This document shows, in pieces, positions 32,759 through 41,951 of a DNA stretch of 64,000 bases. The stretch is from NCBI RefSeq assembly GCF_027923225.1, contig NZ_BSDI01000021.1, positions 95,570 to 159,569 on the forward strand, in the 5' to 3' direction. Below the pieces are notes generated by a model. The model was not told the DNA's origin. It searched no databases and saw nothing but the letters and a program-made list of their open reading frames with translations. Each line of letters opens with the position of its first letter. Within the stretch, counting starts at the first letter, position 1. The DNA is from Phytohabitans aurantiacus. Lineage in GTDB: Bacteria > Actinomycetota > Actinomycetes > Mycobacteriales > Micromonosporaceae. Both the position numbers and the translations under genes were made by a program.

Positions 32759-33496
32759 ATGACGAACCCGCTGGAACCGCTCACCGAAGGCTGGGAGCGC
32801 GCGCTGGCCATCGTGGCCCACCCCGACGACCTCGAGTTCGGCGCCGCCGCAGCCATCGCGCGCTGGACCGACCAGGGCAAGCGCATCACGTACTGCCTGG
32901 TCACCAGCGGCGAGGCCGGCATCGACAGCATGCCGCCCGAGCAGACGCGCGGCGTCCGCGAGGAGGAGCAACGAGCCTCGGCCGCCGTCGTGGGCGTCCA
33001 CGACGTCGAGTTCCTCGGCTTCCCCGACGGCATCATCGAGTACGGTGTGCCACTGCGCCGCGCCCTGACAATGGTGATCCGCCAGCACCGTCCCGAGATC
33101 GTGATCACGAACAACTTCCGCGACACATGGGACGGCGCCGTGATGCTGAACCAGTCCGACCACATCGCGACCGGCCGCGCGACCCTGGACGCGGTCCGCG
33201 ACGCCGGCAACCGCTGGGTCTTCACCGACCAGCTCAGCGACGGCCTGGAGCCGTGGGGCGGCGTCCAGCAGGTCTGGTGCTCCGGCTCACCCGACGCCAA
33301 GCACGCCGTCGACGTGACCGACACCTTCGCCCGCGGGGTGGAGTCGTTGCGCGCCCACGACGCGTACATCCGCGGCCTCGGCGACGGCGCCTTCGACCCG
33401 GAGGAGTTCCTCGACGGCATGGGCCGCGCGACCGGCACCCGCCTGGGCACCCGCCACGCCGCCCAGTTCGAGGTCTTCCCCCTGACCCTCTTCTGA
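32759..33496 (+). CDS. PIG-L family deacetylase
   Basis: 245 aa. Zinc motif AHPDDLEFG near residue 20 and the second metal region NQSDHIATGRAT. LmbE/MshB-like N-deacetylase fold. Actinobacterial relatives act on GlcNAc-inositol (mycothiol) or antibiotic intermediates; the substrate here is open. Divergent from ribA. Confidence 0.88.
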   Translation: MTNPLEPLTEGWERALAIVAHPDDLEFGAAAAIARWTDQGKRITYCLVTSGEAGIDSMPPEQTRGVREEEQRASAAVVGVHDVEFLGFPDGIIEYGVPLRRALTMVIRQHRPEIVITNNFRDTWDGAVMLNQSDHIATGRATLDAVRDAGNRWVFTDQLSDGLEPWGGVQQVWCSGSPDAKHAVDVTDTFARGVESLRAHDAYIRGLGDGAFDPEEFLDGMGRATGTRLGTRHAAQFEVFPLTLF

Positions 33497-33540
33497 CCGC
33501 CCGCCACGCCGCCACGCGACGCGTCGCCACCCCCGACACG

Positions 33541-33622
33541 TCGATCAAGGGCAAATGCACGTGCTTGGATCTCTTTTCCGCGTGCATTTGCCCTTGATCC
33601 ATACGATTGCCCTTGATCGGCG
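33541..33622 (+). repeat. Family-2 repeat, copy C
   Basis: CGATCAAGGGCAAATGCACG ... CGTGCATTTGCCCTTGATCC. The G-to-A change in one arm (GCAAATG versus GCGAATG) is matched in the other arm. It lies between the PIG-L gene and the GH30 stop. Confidence 0.92.
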
Positions 33623-33683
33623 CGCACCGCGCAGGGCGCGGCGACACACTCGCACCGCCCGGCGCGGCCGGGGGCGGGTGTCG

Positions 33684-35105
33684 TTAGCGGAGGACGAGGG
33701 TGGTCAGGGAGCGTGGCGGGAGGTCGACGGGGAGGGTGCGGGTGCCGCCGCGGGTGTAGACGTTCGACGTCTGCTCCAGCGAGTGTGCCTCGTCGGTCAG
33801 GTACGTCTTCGCGCGCTGGACCTTCGTGTCCGTACGGAACGCCGTGGCGACGCTCGCCGCCCCGGTGTTGAGCAGCTCGACCACCATCGACCCGTCGCGG
33901 TTGCGGAAAGCGGTCACCTTCACGCTCGGGTCCACCGCCTGCGCCTCGGTGCGCACCGCGCCTGGCCGGATGAAACGCGAGTACGCCGCGAACGCCCACA
34001 GCCGCTTCGACACCCGGTACCCGTCGCCCGAGTTTGGCAGCTGGATGAACGCCCGAGTGGCACCCAGCGACATCCCGACCCAGTACACGTACGCGGACGC
34101 CTGCGCCTCGGCGAACGACTGGTGGATGCTCTCGGCGATGGTGATGCCGGCCCAGCCGCTGCCGTCGTCCCACGCCTCGTTCCAGGTATTGCCGGTGGGG
34201 TTCCACTCGGTCATCCAGGTCGGCTTGTCGGTGGGCAGCGGGGTGTCGGGCCGGCTGGCGTACATGTGCCCGGTGTGCGTGGACACGTACCGCCGCGCGA
34301 CCGGGTCGGCCTCGATCGACGCGGTGTACGGCGCCTGGTGGTGCCAGCCGAACGAGTCGCAGCACACCAGCTCCGTGCCCAGCCCACTGCGGCGCAGCGT
34401 CGGCCCGAGTACCTTGACGAAGTCGGTGGCCTGCTCCGGCGTGAAGCGCATGGAGGCGTACGACGCGGTCCAGTCCGGCTCGTTGGTAAAGCCGATGTCC
34501 GTGATCTTGATGCCTTCCTGCCGGTAGAAGCGCAGGTACTGCACGAGATAATCGGCGTACGCCTGCCGCCAGTCACCGCTGGCGCACGCGGTACCCGGCA
34601 CCCCGCACAGCTCGCCGCCCTGGATGTCGACCCCGTTGGTCTTCATGTACCCGGGCGCGCTCCACGCGTCGGCGAAGACCCGCTTCACCCCGTACTTCTG
34701 CGCCTCCTTGATGAACCACACCTGAGCGCCGTCATCACCGTCCCACTCGTAGGTCGGCGTCGCGTCCGGGCCGCCCGGGTCGGCCGGCGCGATGGTCTTC
34801 ATGTGGTCGTATATCTCGTCGGTCGACGATCCGATGCCGGTGCGCACGATCGAGGCGCCGGCACCCTTCTCGCGGTCGAACAGTAGGTCGAGGACGGCCT
34901 GCGTGCTCTCCGGCGAGAGTCCCCGGTCGCCGCGCAGGATGGTCGCGCGCTGGAACGCCGCAGCGAGGCCGAGGCCGTCGATCGGCTGCAGGCGCTGCCG
35001 GAAGCTGATGGTGCCGCCCGGTTCGGCGGCGCTGGCGGGTGTCGCGGCGACGGACAGTACGGCGCACGTGACGGCCGCACAGGCGACCGCCTTCTTGAGC
35101 TTCAT
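33684..35105 (-). CDS. Secreted GH30 family glycoside hydrolase
   Basis: 473 aa with a Sec signal peptide (residues 1-27, ending TPASAAE). GH30 catalytic barrel with LQPIDGLGLAAAFQ at the start, acid/base Glu209 in GFTNEPDW and nucleophile Glu300 in WMTEWNP, then the C-terminal beta-sandwich. Family activities include endo-beta-1,6-galactanase, xylanase and glucosylceramidase; the subfamily is not assigned here. Confidence 0.9.
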   Translation of the reverse strand: MKLKKAVACAAVTCAVLSVAATPASAAEPGGTISFRQRLQPIDGLGLAAAFQRATILRGDRGLSPESTQAVLDLLFDREKGAGASIVRTGIGSSTDEIYDHMKTIAPADPGGPDATPTYEWDGDDGAQVWFIKEAQKYGVKRVFADAWSAPGYMKTNGVDIQGGELCGVPGTACASGDWRQAYADYLVQYLRFYRQEGIKITDIGFTNEPDWTASYASMRFTPEQATDFVKVLGPTLRRSGLGTELVCCDSFGWHHQAPYTASIEADPVARRYVSTHTGHMYASRPDTPLPTDKPTWMTEWNPTGNTWNEAWDDGSGWAGITIAESIHQSFAEAQASAYVYWVGMSLGATRAFIQLPNSGDGYRVSKRLWAFAAYSRFIRPGAVRTEAQAVDPSVKVTAFRNRDGSMVVELLNTGAASVATAFRTDTKVQRAKTYLTDEAHSLEQTSNVYTRGGTRTLPVDLPPRSLTTLVLR

Positions 35106-35587
35106 GAGGCTCCTCGCGAGTTTCCGAGAATGTTCCGGAGATAACGTATTGTCGATCCGACAGGCTCGTCAACGGGGCGGGCTGGCTCCGACCGGTACCG
35201 CTCTCGGCCACGGCGCCGCCGATGTGCCCAGCTGCCCACACCAGCGCGGCGCCGCCGGGCGGCGGCCACCCACGAGGCCCGCGTCGCGCGTTGGCCGGCC
35301 CGCGCACGACGCGGGCCGCAAGACCACGGGATGCCGCGATATCGGGGAAGATGTTGCTTCCAACCGACTCGGACCGCACGAAAACCCGGAACTTGCTGTA
35401 TCAGCGTCAGCGGACGGGTCTGGGCGTGCCGCGCGGCGCCGAGGGGTCCGTCCCCAGGAGCACCACGGTGTGGACGGGCGCGAAGGGTCTAGCCACGACC
35501 CGAGCCTCAACGGCGATCGGGCCGGGCAGGCGGGCGGCCGGCGGCGGCCAAGCGGGCCGGCGGGCCGGGCTGGCGGCCAGACGGCCG

Positions 35588-35668
35588 CGATCAAGGACAT
35601 CCGGGTCGATCAAGGGCAAACGCACGCGGAAAACTGATCCAACCACGTGCATACGCCCTTGATCGACG
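35588..35668 (-). repeat. Family-2 repeat, copy D
   Basis: Reverse-orientation copy: CGATCAAGGACAT ... CGATCAAGGGCAAACGCACG ... GCCCTTGATCG. Centre AACTGATCCAACC. Confidence 0.88.
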
Positions 35669-35727
35669 CAACCGGCGCGGCGACACGCCGTACCGCGCCC
35701 GCCGGACGGCGCCCGCGCGCCGATCGG

Positions 35728-35761
35728 AGATCAAAGCACGTGCGTTCGCCCTTGATCGGCG
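35728..35761 (+). repeat. Family-2 repeat, partial copy E
   Basis: Internally deleted: GATCAAAGCACGTGCGTTCG followed by CCCTTGATCGGC. The left arm is shortened and the centre lost. Confidence 0.75.
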
Positions 35762-35769
35762 GGAAAGCG

Positions 35770-35850
35770 GCGCGGAGCGAGCCCGCGCGAGCCGCGGCGG
35801 GTTTGCGCGGAGCGAGCCCGCGCGAGCCGCGGCGGGTTTGCGCGGAGCGA
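35770..35850. repeat. 35-bp tandem repeat, 2.3 units
   Basis: The unit starts GCGCGGAGCGAGCCCGCG and ends GGCGGGTTT. Two identical copies (35770-35804, 35805-35839) and the beginning of a third. Confidence 0.88.
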
Positions 35851-35910
35851 GGCCGGACGGGCCGTTCGGAGCGAAACGGCGCGAGGCCCGCGGCGGGCGT
35901 GTGGGGGCGG

Positions 35911-37164
35911 TTACGCGGGGATGAGGGTGGGGGTGGGGCGTTTGTCGGCGGCTGTCGGGCCGTGGGAGGTCAGGACGACCGGGGTTCGCAATGCTTCCGC
36001 GACCGCCGCCGGCCAGTCGGTCGGTGGATCGGTGTACACGGGAATGGTTGTGGTCAGGCGGCGGGTGAGGGCCTCTTGGCGGTCGAGGTCGCCGGGCGGG
36101 CCGGGTTGGAGGCGCTCGGTCCAGTCGTAGGCGGCGCACATCCGCAGCGCCGGGCTCACCGCGTCCAAGTGTGTCAGCGCGATCCCGTCGACACCTCCCG
36201 CGACCTCGAGAGCGTACCGGTGGGCGACCGCGTCGAAGTGCCCGAACCGGAACCGCCCCTGCCACGGGTTCGTCGGGTTGTGCGGGTCGGTGAGCGGCAG
36301 TGTGGGGTCTTCGGTGACCAGCGGCCCCGGGCCGTGCCGGGTGGTCACCACGCGCAGCACGCCGAGCCGGGTGGCGCTTCCGGCCAGGCCCGCCTCGGAG
36401 AGCAGCGTGTCGGCGTTGGCGAACGTCGTGGTGCTCCATGTCGTGTACGGGTGGAAGCCGTGCCACTCGTCCAGCAGTACGCCCTGGGCGCCCTCGAACA
36501 CCACCGGGCCGGCGGCGAGCAGCGCCTGCAGATGGGAACCGTCCACGATGGACACCACGGTCGCGAAGGCCCGGTAGGCGTCGAGCGCGGCGTCGACGGG
36601 TGGGGCGTCGAGCGGGCCGACGTCGGCGGTGAGGCGGTCGCGGAGCAGGGCCAGCTTGTCGCCGAGCACCGCCGGGTCGCGGCAGTCGGCGACCCGTGGG
36701 GCGTCGGCGGGGTGGGCGAGGTGATAGGCCATCGCCTCACCCACCCCCTTGCCGCAGGAGCCGTGCCGGTCGGCCCCGCGGGCGATCTCCCGGGCCCGGC
36801 CCGCGGCCCGGTGGTACGGCGTGGCCAGCAGTGCCGCGCCGTCGATGGTCAGCCGGTCGAACGGGTCGGCGACGCCCACCGCCGCGAGGTGGTCGGCTTC
36901 CGCCGCCAGGGCGAGCGGGTCGACGACCATGTACCGCGACAGGTGGGTGCGCACGCCGGGCCGGAACGACCCGGCGCCGAACTGGGCGAAGGTGTGGTGG
37001 CGCCCGTCGGGCAGGACGACGGTGTGCGCCGCCTGGCCGCCCCCGTTGTAGCGCACCACCGCCGTGACCGGCCGCCCGTCGATGCCCTGGGCGCACAGCC
37101 AGTCGACGACCGTTCCCTTGCCCGCGTCGCCGTACCCGAGGTCGGCCACCATCACGTGTCTCAT
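35911..37164 (-). CDS. Divergent adenylosuccinate synthetase family protein
   Basis: 417 aa. PurA fold with altered signatures. The P-loop usually read as W-G-D-E-G-K-G-K is YGDAGKGT (catalytic Asp kept, Glu replaced). The GGNNAGHT block is GGGQAAHT with His kept. The guanine motif T-K-x-D appears as THLD, and the usual GRxRRCGWFD reads GRFRFGHFD. PurA joins IMP and aspartate; these changes suggest a different nucleotide or acceptor, as in phage PurZ-type paralogues. It is the third gene of an NrtR-VWA operon and not near other pur genes, so it is unlikely to be the housekeeping enzyme. Confidence 0.8.
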   Translation of the reverse strand: MRHVMVADLGYGDAGKGTVVDWLCAQGIDGRPVTAVVRYNGGGQAAHTVVLPDGRHHTFAQFGAGSFRPGVRTHLSRYMVVDPLALAAEADHLAAVGVADPFDRLTIDGAALLATPYHRAAGRAREIARGADRHGSCGKGVGEAMAYHLAHPADAPRVADCRDPAVLGDKLALLRDRLTADVGPLDAPPVDAALDAYRAFATVVSIVDGSHLQALLAAGPVVFEGAQGVLLDEWHGFHPYTTWSTTTFANADTLLSEAGLAGSATRLGVLRVVTTRHGPGPLVTEDPTLPLTDPHNPTNPWQGRFRFGHFDAVAHRYALEVAGGVDGIALTHLDAVSPALRMCAAYDWTERLQPGPPGDLDRQEALTRRLTTTIPVYTDPPTDWPAAVAEALRTPVVLTSHGPTAADKRPTPTLIPA

Positions 37165-37176
37165 ACCGATCGCACC

Positions 37177-38073
37177 TCAGACCCAGCGCATCCCGGACAG
37201 CGCTCGGGAGACGGCGGGGCTGGCGCCGGTACCCAGGTCGGCCAGGTCGTCAAGGCCGCCGTCGAGGTCGACGGTGCCCTCCCCCAGCCCGACAGTGAGC
37301 GCGATCGTCTCGCAGACCGCGTCGAGGTCGTCGAGCTCGACGGCGTTCTGGCCGAGCAGGTCGCGCCAGAAGTCGAGTATCGTCCGGCTGCCGGCGTAGC
37401 TGGACCCGGCCGGCAGCAGGTAGTACGTGTCGTACTTCTCCCGTACCTCGGCGACGATCCGCTCCAGCGCCACGTCTTCACCGGGGTTGCCGCCGATGAC
37501 CCGGCGCACCTCGCGGGCCTTGACCCGGTCGTACGCCATTTCGTCACCGATGATGAACAGGTATCCGCGGCGGCCGCGCCGTTCGAAGCAGTCGATCGAC
37601 GTATGCCGGGCCATGAAGTAGAGCGCCAGCTCGTACGACTCGGTCTGCTGGCCGCCGCCTCCGCCTTCGAGCACGATGCGGCCGAGGTCGTCGTCCATCC
37701 GGTTGTCCGATTCGAACTGTCCGATCTGGAGCGGAACGCGATCGCATGTGGCGTCACCGATCGCACCGAACATGATCTGCGGGTCGCGGGCGTATCGCTT
37801 GCGCTGCAACAGCCCGAGCAGGTTCGGCAGGCGGCTCTGCAGGACGCGCGGCACCCGCCGCATCGAACCGGTGACGTCGAACAGCACCGAGATCGCCAGC
37901 GAGTCGGGGTGCTCGTCCGAGTCGCGGCTCTCCCGGAACGCGTCGCGCGGGTCGAGCCTGGGGTGCACCGTGCGGGCCCCGCCGTCGCTGTACGCGAACG
38001 CGCTGCGGCCCGTTGCCCGCCGGTACCGGTCGGCTGCCTCGTAGACGTCGGTGGACCAGATTCCACTGCCCAT
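37177..38073 (-). CDS. VWA-domain protein
   Basis: 298 aa. After an N-terminal segment (WSTDVYEAADRYRRATG) the von Willebrand A fold begins with ISVLFDVTGSMRRVP, a MIDAS of type D-x-T-x-S. AIGDATCDRVPLQIGQFESD and LYFMARHTSIDCFER follow, then IIGDEMAYDRV. No signal peptide, so cytoplasmic. VWA proteins of this kind assemble with ATPases or nucleic-acid-processing partners. It sits 14 bp after the NrtR gene and 12 bp before the PurA-like gene, a tight three-gene operon. Confidence 0.82.
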   Translation of the reverse strand: MGSGIWSTDVYEAADRYRRATGRSAFAYSDGGARTVHPRLDPRDAFRESRDSDEHPDSLAISVLFDVTGSMRRVPRVLQSRLPNLLGLLQRKRYARDPQIMFGAIGDATCDRVPLQIGQFESDNRMDDDLGRIVLEGGGGGQQTESYELALYFMARHTSIDCFERRGRRGYLFIIGDEMAYDRVKAREVRRVIGGNPGEDVALERIVAEVREKYDTYYLLPAGSSYAGSRTILDFWRDLLGQNAVELDDLDAVCETIALTVGLGEGTVDLDGGLDDLADLGTGASPAVSRALSGMRWV

Positions 38074-38087
38074 TGTGGACCTCCCTG

Positions 38088-38840
38088 TTATCGTGCGGTT
38101 TCTTCGGTGGCTGGACGCAGCAGCGCCGGGTGCAGCAGGCGGGCGTCGCCGGCGCGGTACAGCCGGGCCCGGGGACCGCCGCGCGGGCCGCCGTGCTCGG
38201 TGGTGGCGCCGGTGCTCTCGACCAGGCCCGGCACGGAGAGCACCTTGCGATGGAAGTTGCCGGCGTGCAGGGGGTGGCCCCAGACGGTCTCGTAGACCGC
38301 GCGCAGGTCGGCGATGGTGAACTCCTCACCCAGGAACCGGGTGGCGAGCGGGGTGTACTCCAGCTTCGCCCGCGCGCGCTCCAGCCCGTCGGCCACGATC
38401 CGCTCGTGGTCGAACGCGAGCCGGCGGCTGGGCAGCGCCGCGAGCGGCAGCCACTCGGCCTCACCCGCGTCGGTGCCGGCGGACGGCTCGGGCAGGTCGG
38501 GCGCGAAGGCCAGGTAGGCGATCGAGACCACCCGCATCCGCGGGTCGCGGCCGGGGGTGCCGTAGCTGGCGAGCTGTTCGAGGTGTACGCGGTGCAGGTC
38601 CTCGCCGCCCAGGCCGGTCTCCTCGGCGAGCTCGCGTCCGGCGGCGGCGTCGAGGTCCTCGGCCGGGCGCACGAAGCCGCCGGGCAGCGCCCAGAAGTCC
38701 GCGTACGGCTGCTCAGCGCGCCGGACGAGCAGCAGGTGCAGGGCGCCCTCGCGGATGGTGAGGGTGACCACGTCGACGGTGACCGCCACCGCCGGGTAGG
38801 CCCGCGGGTCGTACGCCGCCAGGTACTGCTCCTCCGACAC
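38088..38840 (-). CDS. nrtR: NrtR-type Nudix transcriptional regulator
   Basis: 250 aa from GTG. A Nudix domain with an intact Nudix box (G-x5-E-x7-R-E-L-x-E-E-x-G-L in GGFVRPAEDLDAAAGRELAE onward) is followed by a winged helix (LGEEFTIADLRAVYETVWG, NFHRKVLSV). The NrtR family senses ADP-ribose or NAD-related metabolites and represses NAD genes. Two CTCA-N3-TGAG palindromes lie right upstream. The operon regulates VWA and PurA-like genes rather than nad genes. Confidence 0.87.
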   Translation of the reverse strand: MSEEQYLAAYDPRAYPAVAVTVDVVTLTIREGALHLLLVRRAEQPYADFWALPGGFVRPAEDLDAAAGRELAEETGLGGEDLHRVHLEQLASYGTPGRDPRMRVVSIAYLAFAPDLPEPSAGTDAGEAEWLPLAALPSRRLAFDHERIVADGLERARAKLEYTPLATRFLGEEFTIADLRAVYETVWGHPLHAGNFHRKVLSVPGLVESTGATTEHGGPRGGPRARLYRAGDARLLHPALLRPATEETAR

Positions 38841-38853
38841 TACCGTAATCCCT

Positions 38854-38884
38854 CTCAGGTTGAGAACAACTCACTCTGAGAATA
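38854..38884. promoter_or_regulatory. Double operator upstream of nrtR
   Basis: CTCA-ggt-TGAGAA at 38854 and CTCA-ctc-TGAGAA at 38870, direct repeats of a palindrome at a 16-bp period, 14-40 bp upstream of the nrtR start. Probable autoregulatory NrtR sites. Confidence 0.65.
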
Positions 38885-38914
38885 ACCCCAGGACTCCATC
38901 GCCACAAGGACGGT

Positions 38915-39529
38915 TCAGTCGTAACGCTCGGCGCGGGCGAAGCGGATCAGCTCCGAGCGGCGGCGCCGGCCGACCTTGAGCCGGATGCTCTCCAGGTGGC
39001 GGTTGACGGTACGCACGGAGATGCCCAGCTCCCCGGCGATCTCCAGGTTGTCGTGGCCCTTGGCGACGTACCGCAGAACCTCACGCTCGCGGGCGGTGAG
39101 CCGCCCGGGGCGCTGGAACTCACCGACGAGGCGCGCCGCCAGCTCCGGCGGCAGGACCGGGCCGTCGCGGACGGCGCGGATCGCCTCGGCCAGCTCCGCG
39201 GTGGCCGCGCTCTTGCTGACGTACCCGTGTGCGCCGGCCCGGATCGCGGCGAGCACCTCGTCGGGGCTCGCCTGCGACAGCACCAGGATCCGGACGGCGG
39301 ACGGGTGGCCGGCCAGGTACTGGACCAGATCGAGGCCGCTCTCCCCCGCCAGCCGCAGGTCGACCAGGACCACCTCGGGCCGGTGCGACTCCACCAGCGC
39401 GCGGGCGGCCGCGCCGTCCGCCGCCTCGGCGACGACCACCGCCGAGCCGGCGCGTTCCAGGCTGGCGCGTACCCCGTCGCGGGTCACCGGGTGGTCGTCG
39501 ACCACCAGGACGCGTGTCACGGCGGTCAT
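38915..39529 (-). CDS. NarL/LuxR-family response regulator
   Basis: 204 aa. Receiver domain with VLVVDDHPVTRDG, phospho-acceptor Asp in VVLVDLRLAG, KSAATAELA. The C-terminal LuxR HTH is LTAREREVLRYVAKGHDNLE, ELGISVRTVNRHLESI. The start overlaps the sensor kinase stop by 4 bp. Confidence 0.93.
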   Translation of the reverse strand: MTAVTRVLVVDDHPVTRDGVRASLERAGSAVVVAEAADGAAARALVESHRPEVVLVDLRLAGESGLDLVQYLAGHPSAVRILVLSQASPDEVLAAIRAGAHGYVSKSAATAELAEAIRAVRDGPVLPPELAARLVGEFQRPGRLTAREREVLRYVAKGHDNLEIAGELGISVRTVNRHLESIRLKVGRRRRSELIRFARAERYD

Positions 39530-40695
39530 CGCGGGCCCGGCGGCGCGTCGAGCAGGCCCGCCGGCAGCCACAGCTCGACCTCGGTGCCCTTGCCGAGCCG
39601 GCTCCGGAGCTCCACCCGTCCCCCCAGCCGTTCGACCCGCGCCCGCACGCTGACCCGCAGGCCGAGCCGGCCGGCGGCGGCGAAGGCGGCCTCGTCGAAC
39701 ACGAACCCGGTGCCATCGTCGTGCACGCTGACCGTGACACCGTCGGCGTCGCGCAGCACCACGACCCACAACCGCGTGGCGCCGGCGTGCTTGACGACAT
39801 TGTCGACCGCTTCCCGCACCGCCGCCAGCACCTCGGTGGCGGTGCCCACGGGCAGCGTCACCGCACCGCTCGACACGAGGCTCGTGGGCAGCGCCACCCC
39901 GGCCAGCACCTCCTCCAAGGCGTCGTCGAGCAGGCGGGTGCCGGTGGGCAGGACCGGCTCGGGACGGGCCAGCGTACGCAGCGCGGTCTCCTGGCGTTCC
40001 AGGTCGGCCATCAGCGCGCGCACGTCTCGGGCCGCCACCGACGGCCGCTCGACCAGGTCGGTGCCGCGCCGGCGGATCTGTGCGAGATGTTGCAGGACGT
40101 CGTCGTGGATCCGCGCGACGAGGCGTTCGCGCTCCGCCGCGCGCCCGCGGTGCTCGGCGAGGTGCCGAGAGAGACGTCCGAACTGGAGGGTCGCGGTGCC
40201 GACCGCGAGGCCGAGCAATGGGTACGCCAGCGCGGCGGCGACCAGGTGCAGGGCCTGCAGGTACGACAGGTCCGCCGGCGGGGCACCGTTGACCGTGTAC
40301 GCCACGGGCAGCGCGAGCCCCAGCAGGCACCCCGCGCCCAGGCCGCCCCGGACGCCGTGGACGACGCCCCAGGCCGCGACGGCCGCCATCGGGTACGCGC
40401 CGGCGAACCAGGAGTGGTTGGTGAGCACCTGCTGCGCCGGGTGCAGGTGGCCGGAGACGATCAGCAGTCCCGCGGCCACAGCGAGGTCGGCGGCGAGTAC
40501 CGCCGTGGTGCGGCGGGGCATCGACATGGTCAGCCAGGCGGTCCACGCGAGCGTCCCGGCGACTGCGACGGCAGCCAGCAGCGGGCGCTGGACCTGACCG
40601 CTGACGACGGCCAACGCGGCCATCCAGGCGACCGTCAGCCAGCGGAAGGCCAGCACCAGCAGCATCGGCGCCGGATGGGACTTCGTGAATATCAT
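39526..40695 (-). CDS. NarL-type sensor histidine kinase
   Basis: 389 aa from ATG 40695. About five N-terminal membrane segments with little periplasmic loop, then the HisKA_3-like box ERERLVARIHDDVLQHLAQI with the phospho-His in IHDDV. The HATPase domain follows (EAVDNVVKHAGATRLWVVV, VHDDGTGF, LGLRVSVRARVERLGG). Partner of the overlapping response regulator. It diverges from the LGFP-like gene over only 33 bp, which makes that gene a likely target. Confidence 0.9.
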   Translation of the reverse strand: MIFTKSHPAPMLLVLAFRWLTVAWMAALAVVSGQVQRPLLAAVAVAGTLAWTAWLTMSMPRRTTAVLAADLAVAAGLLIVSGHLHPAQQVLTNHSWFAGAYPMAAVAAWGVVHGVRGGLGAGCLLGLALPVAYTVNGAPPADLSYLQALHLVAAALAYPLLGLAVGTATLQFGRLSRHLAEHRGRAAERERLVARIHDDVLQHLAQIRRRGTDLVERPSVAARDVRALMADLERQETALRTLARPEPVLPTGTRLLDDALEEVLAGVALPTSLVSSGAVTLPVGTATEVLAAVREAVDNVVKHAGATRLWVVVLRDADGVTVSVHDDGTGFVFDEAAFAAAGRLGLRVSVRARVERLGGRVELRSRLGKGTEVELWLPAGLLDAPPGPR

Positions 40696-40728
40696 TGTCC
40701 GGTGGGCGGTCAACCGCAGGGTTCTCCG

Positions 40729-41853
40729 GTGGGAATCGCCGAGATCGCGGGCGCTCAGCTCGCTTGGTGGCAGTTGGGGTTCCGGGCACGCCGGGCGGTG
40801 CTGCGCGCGGCCCGGCGGGAAGGCGCACCCGTGCCGCCATGGGTGTGGGACGCCGCCCGCGGGTGGGCCTGGCAGGTGCTCGCCGCGCCCTGGTGGTGGC
40901 GGTCGGCGAAGGCAGCCGCCGGTAGCGCGCTGGCGCTTCCCGCGCTCGCCCTGCTCTTCCAGGGCACTCTCGGGCAGCCGGACTGGGTGTCGGCCGGCGC
41001 GGCGACGGTGGCCGTGCCGCCGCTGGTGGCCGGCTGGGTCTGGCACAACACCCGACGGGCCCGGATCATCGCCGGCCATGCGCGCGACCTGCCGCGGAGA
41101 AGGGCCGGCTGGCGGCTGGCCGTAGCCCTGCTGGGTACGGCTCTGGCCGCGACGGCTCTCGCCCACGCGGTCGCGCGGGACCGTGCCGCCCGGTATGACT
41201 GCCCGGCCTCCACAGTGGACCCTGCGGTCCACCGGTGGTGGGTCGGTGTCGGCGGCCGTGTCGCGGTCGGGTGCCCGGTCGGCGACACGCGCGTGGCCGC
41301 CAATGGCCAGCGGTACACGGTGTTCGGCGACGGCGACGTGCTCTTCGAGGTGCCGGCGACCGGTGTTGCCCGGCTGGGCCCGGCAGTGGCGGCCGCGTGG
41401 CTCGGCGCGGGTGGCCGGTACGGGCCGCTGGGGTACCCGGTCGACGTGATGCGCGGCGACGGCCCGGTCACCTATGTGGACTTCGAAGGCGGTCACATCG
41501 CCGGGCGGGCGGACGGGCCGGCGCGCGTGGTGCTCGGCTCCCCGTACACGCCCTCGCACGCCGCGGGCGGGCCGTGCGTACGCCACGCACGGCCGTGCGT
41601 CACGGTGGCCGAACGCGCCGGTGGCGTGATCCGACTGGCGTGGACGGCCGGGCCGGCGGACGCCTTCAACGTCTCGTGGTGGCGCGTCGGCGACCCGCAC
41701 ACGCACCGCCGCGAGGTCGCCGGGCTCGCGTTCAGCCTGCCGGTGCCCGTGCCGGGTGGCCGGTTCGGCTTCGCCGTGCAGGCCTGTGACAAGCACTTCC
41801 TACGACCGTCCACATGCACCGAGTACAGCGACAACGTCATCGTCGATGGGTAA
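40729..41853 (+). CDS. Membrane-anchored LGFP-repeat-like envelope protein
   Basis: 374 aa from GTG 40729. Two hydrophobic segments near residues 65-105 and one near 130-145 precede an extracytoplasmic region. That region has two LGFP-like units (VHRWWVGVGGRVAVGCPVGD and WLGAGGRYGPLGYPVD). The C-terminal part is fibronectin-like (GVIRLAWTAGPADAFNVSWW) with Cys pairs. LGFP modules are thought to bind the cell envelope. Divergent from the sensor kinase, so probably controlled by it. Confidence 0.7.
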   Translation: MGIAEIAGAQLAWWQLGFRARRAVLRAARREGAPVPPWVWDAARGWAWQVLAAPWWWRSAKAAAGSALALPALALLFQGTLGQPDWVSAGAATVAVPPLVAGWVWHNTRRARIIAGHARDLPRRRAGWRLAVALLGTALAATALAHAVARDRAARYDCPASTVDPAVHRWWVGVGGRVAVGCPVGDTRVAANGQRYTVFGDGDVLFEVPATGVARLGPAVAAAWLGAGGRYGPLGYPVDVMRGDGPVTYVDFEGGHIAGRADGPARVVLGSPYTPSHAAGGPCVRHARPCVTVAERAGGVIRLAWTAGPADAFNVSWWRVGDPHTHRREVAGLAFSLPVPVPGGRFGFAVQACDKHFLRPSTCTEYSDNVIVDG

Positions 41854-41951
41854 CCCTACCCAGGGTCGTGGGTCGGATTGGACGTGTCGGGCCGGGCCGC
41901 CGGTTCCGACAATTCCCTGTAGAGGAGTCCGGTCCGGAAGGGGAATCGCCA

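Larger units (their letters stand above)
35106..35910. other. Long repeat-rich intergenic region
   Basis: 805 bp without a supported gene. The GH30 promoter side has ATAACGTATTGTCG. Further on are family-2 copy D, a partial copy E and a tandem repeat at 35770. Confidence 0.6.

Noticed and set aside
35770..35850. Tandem repeats as a CRISPR array
   Set aside because: The units are directly adjacent with no spacers, and no cas genes are in the window.
35647..38295. 882-codon open frame antisense to the PurA-like and VWA genes
   Set aside because: Antisense shadow; minus-strand genes have clear family motifs, and the first part of the frame runs through repeats.
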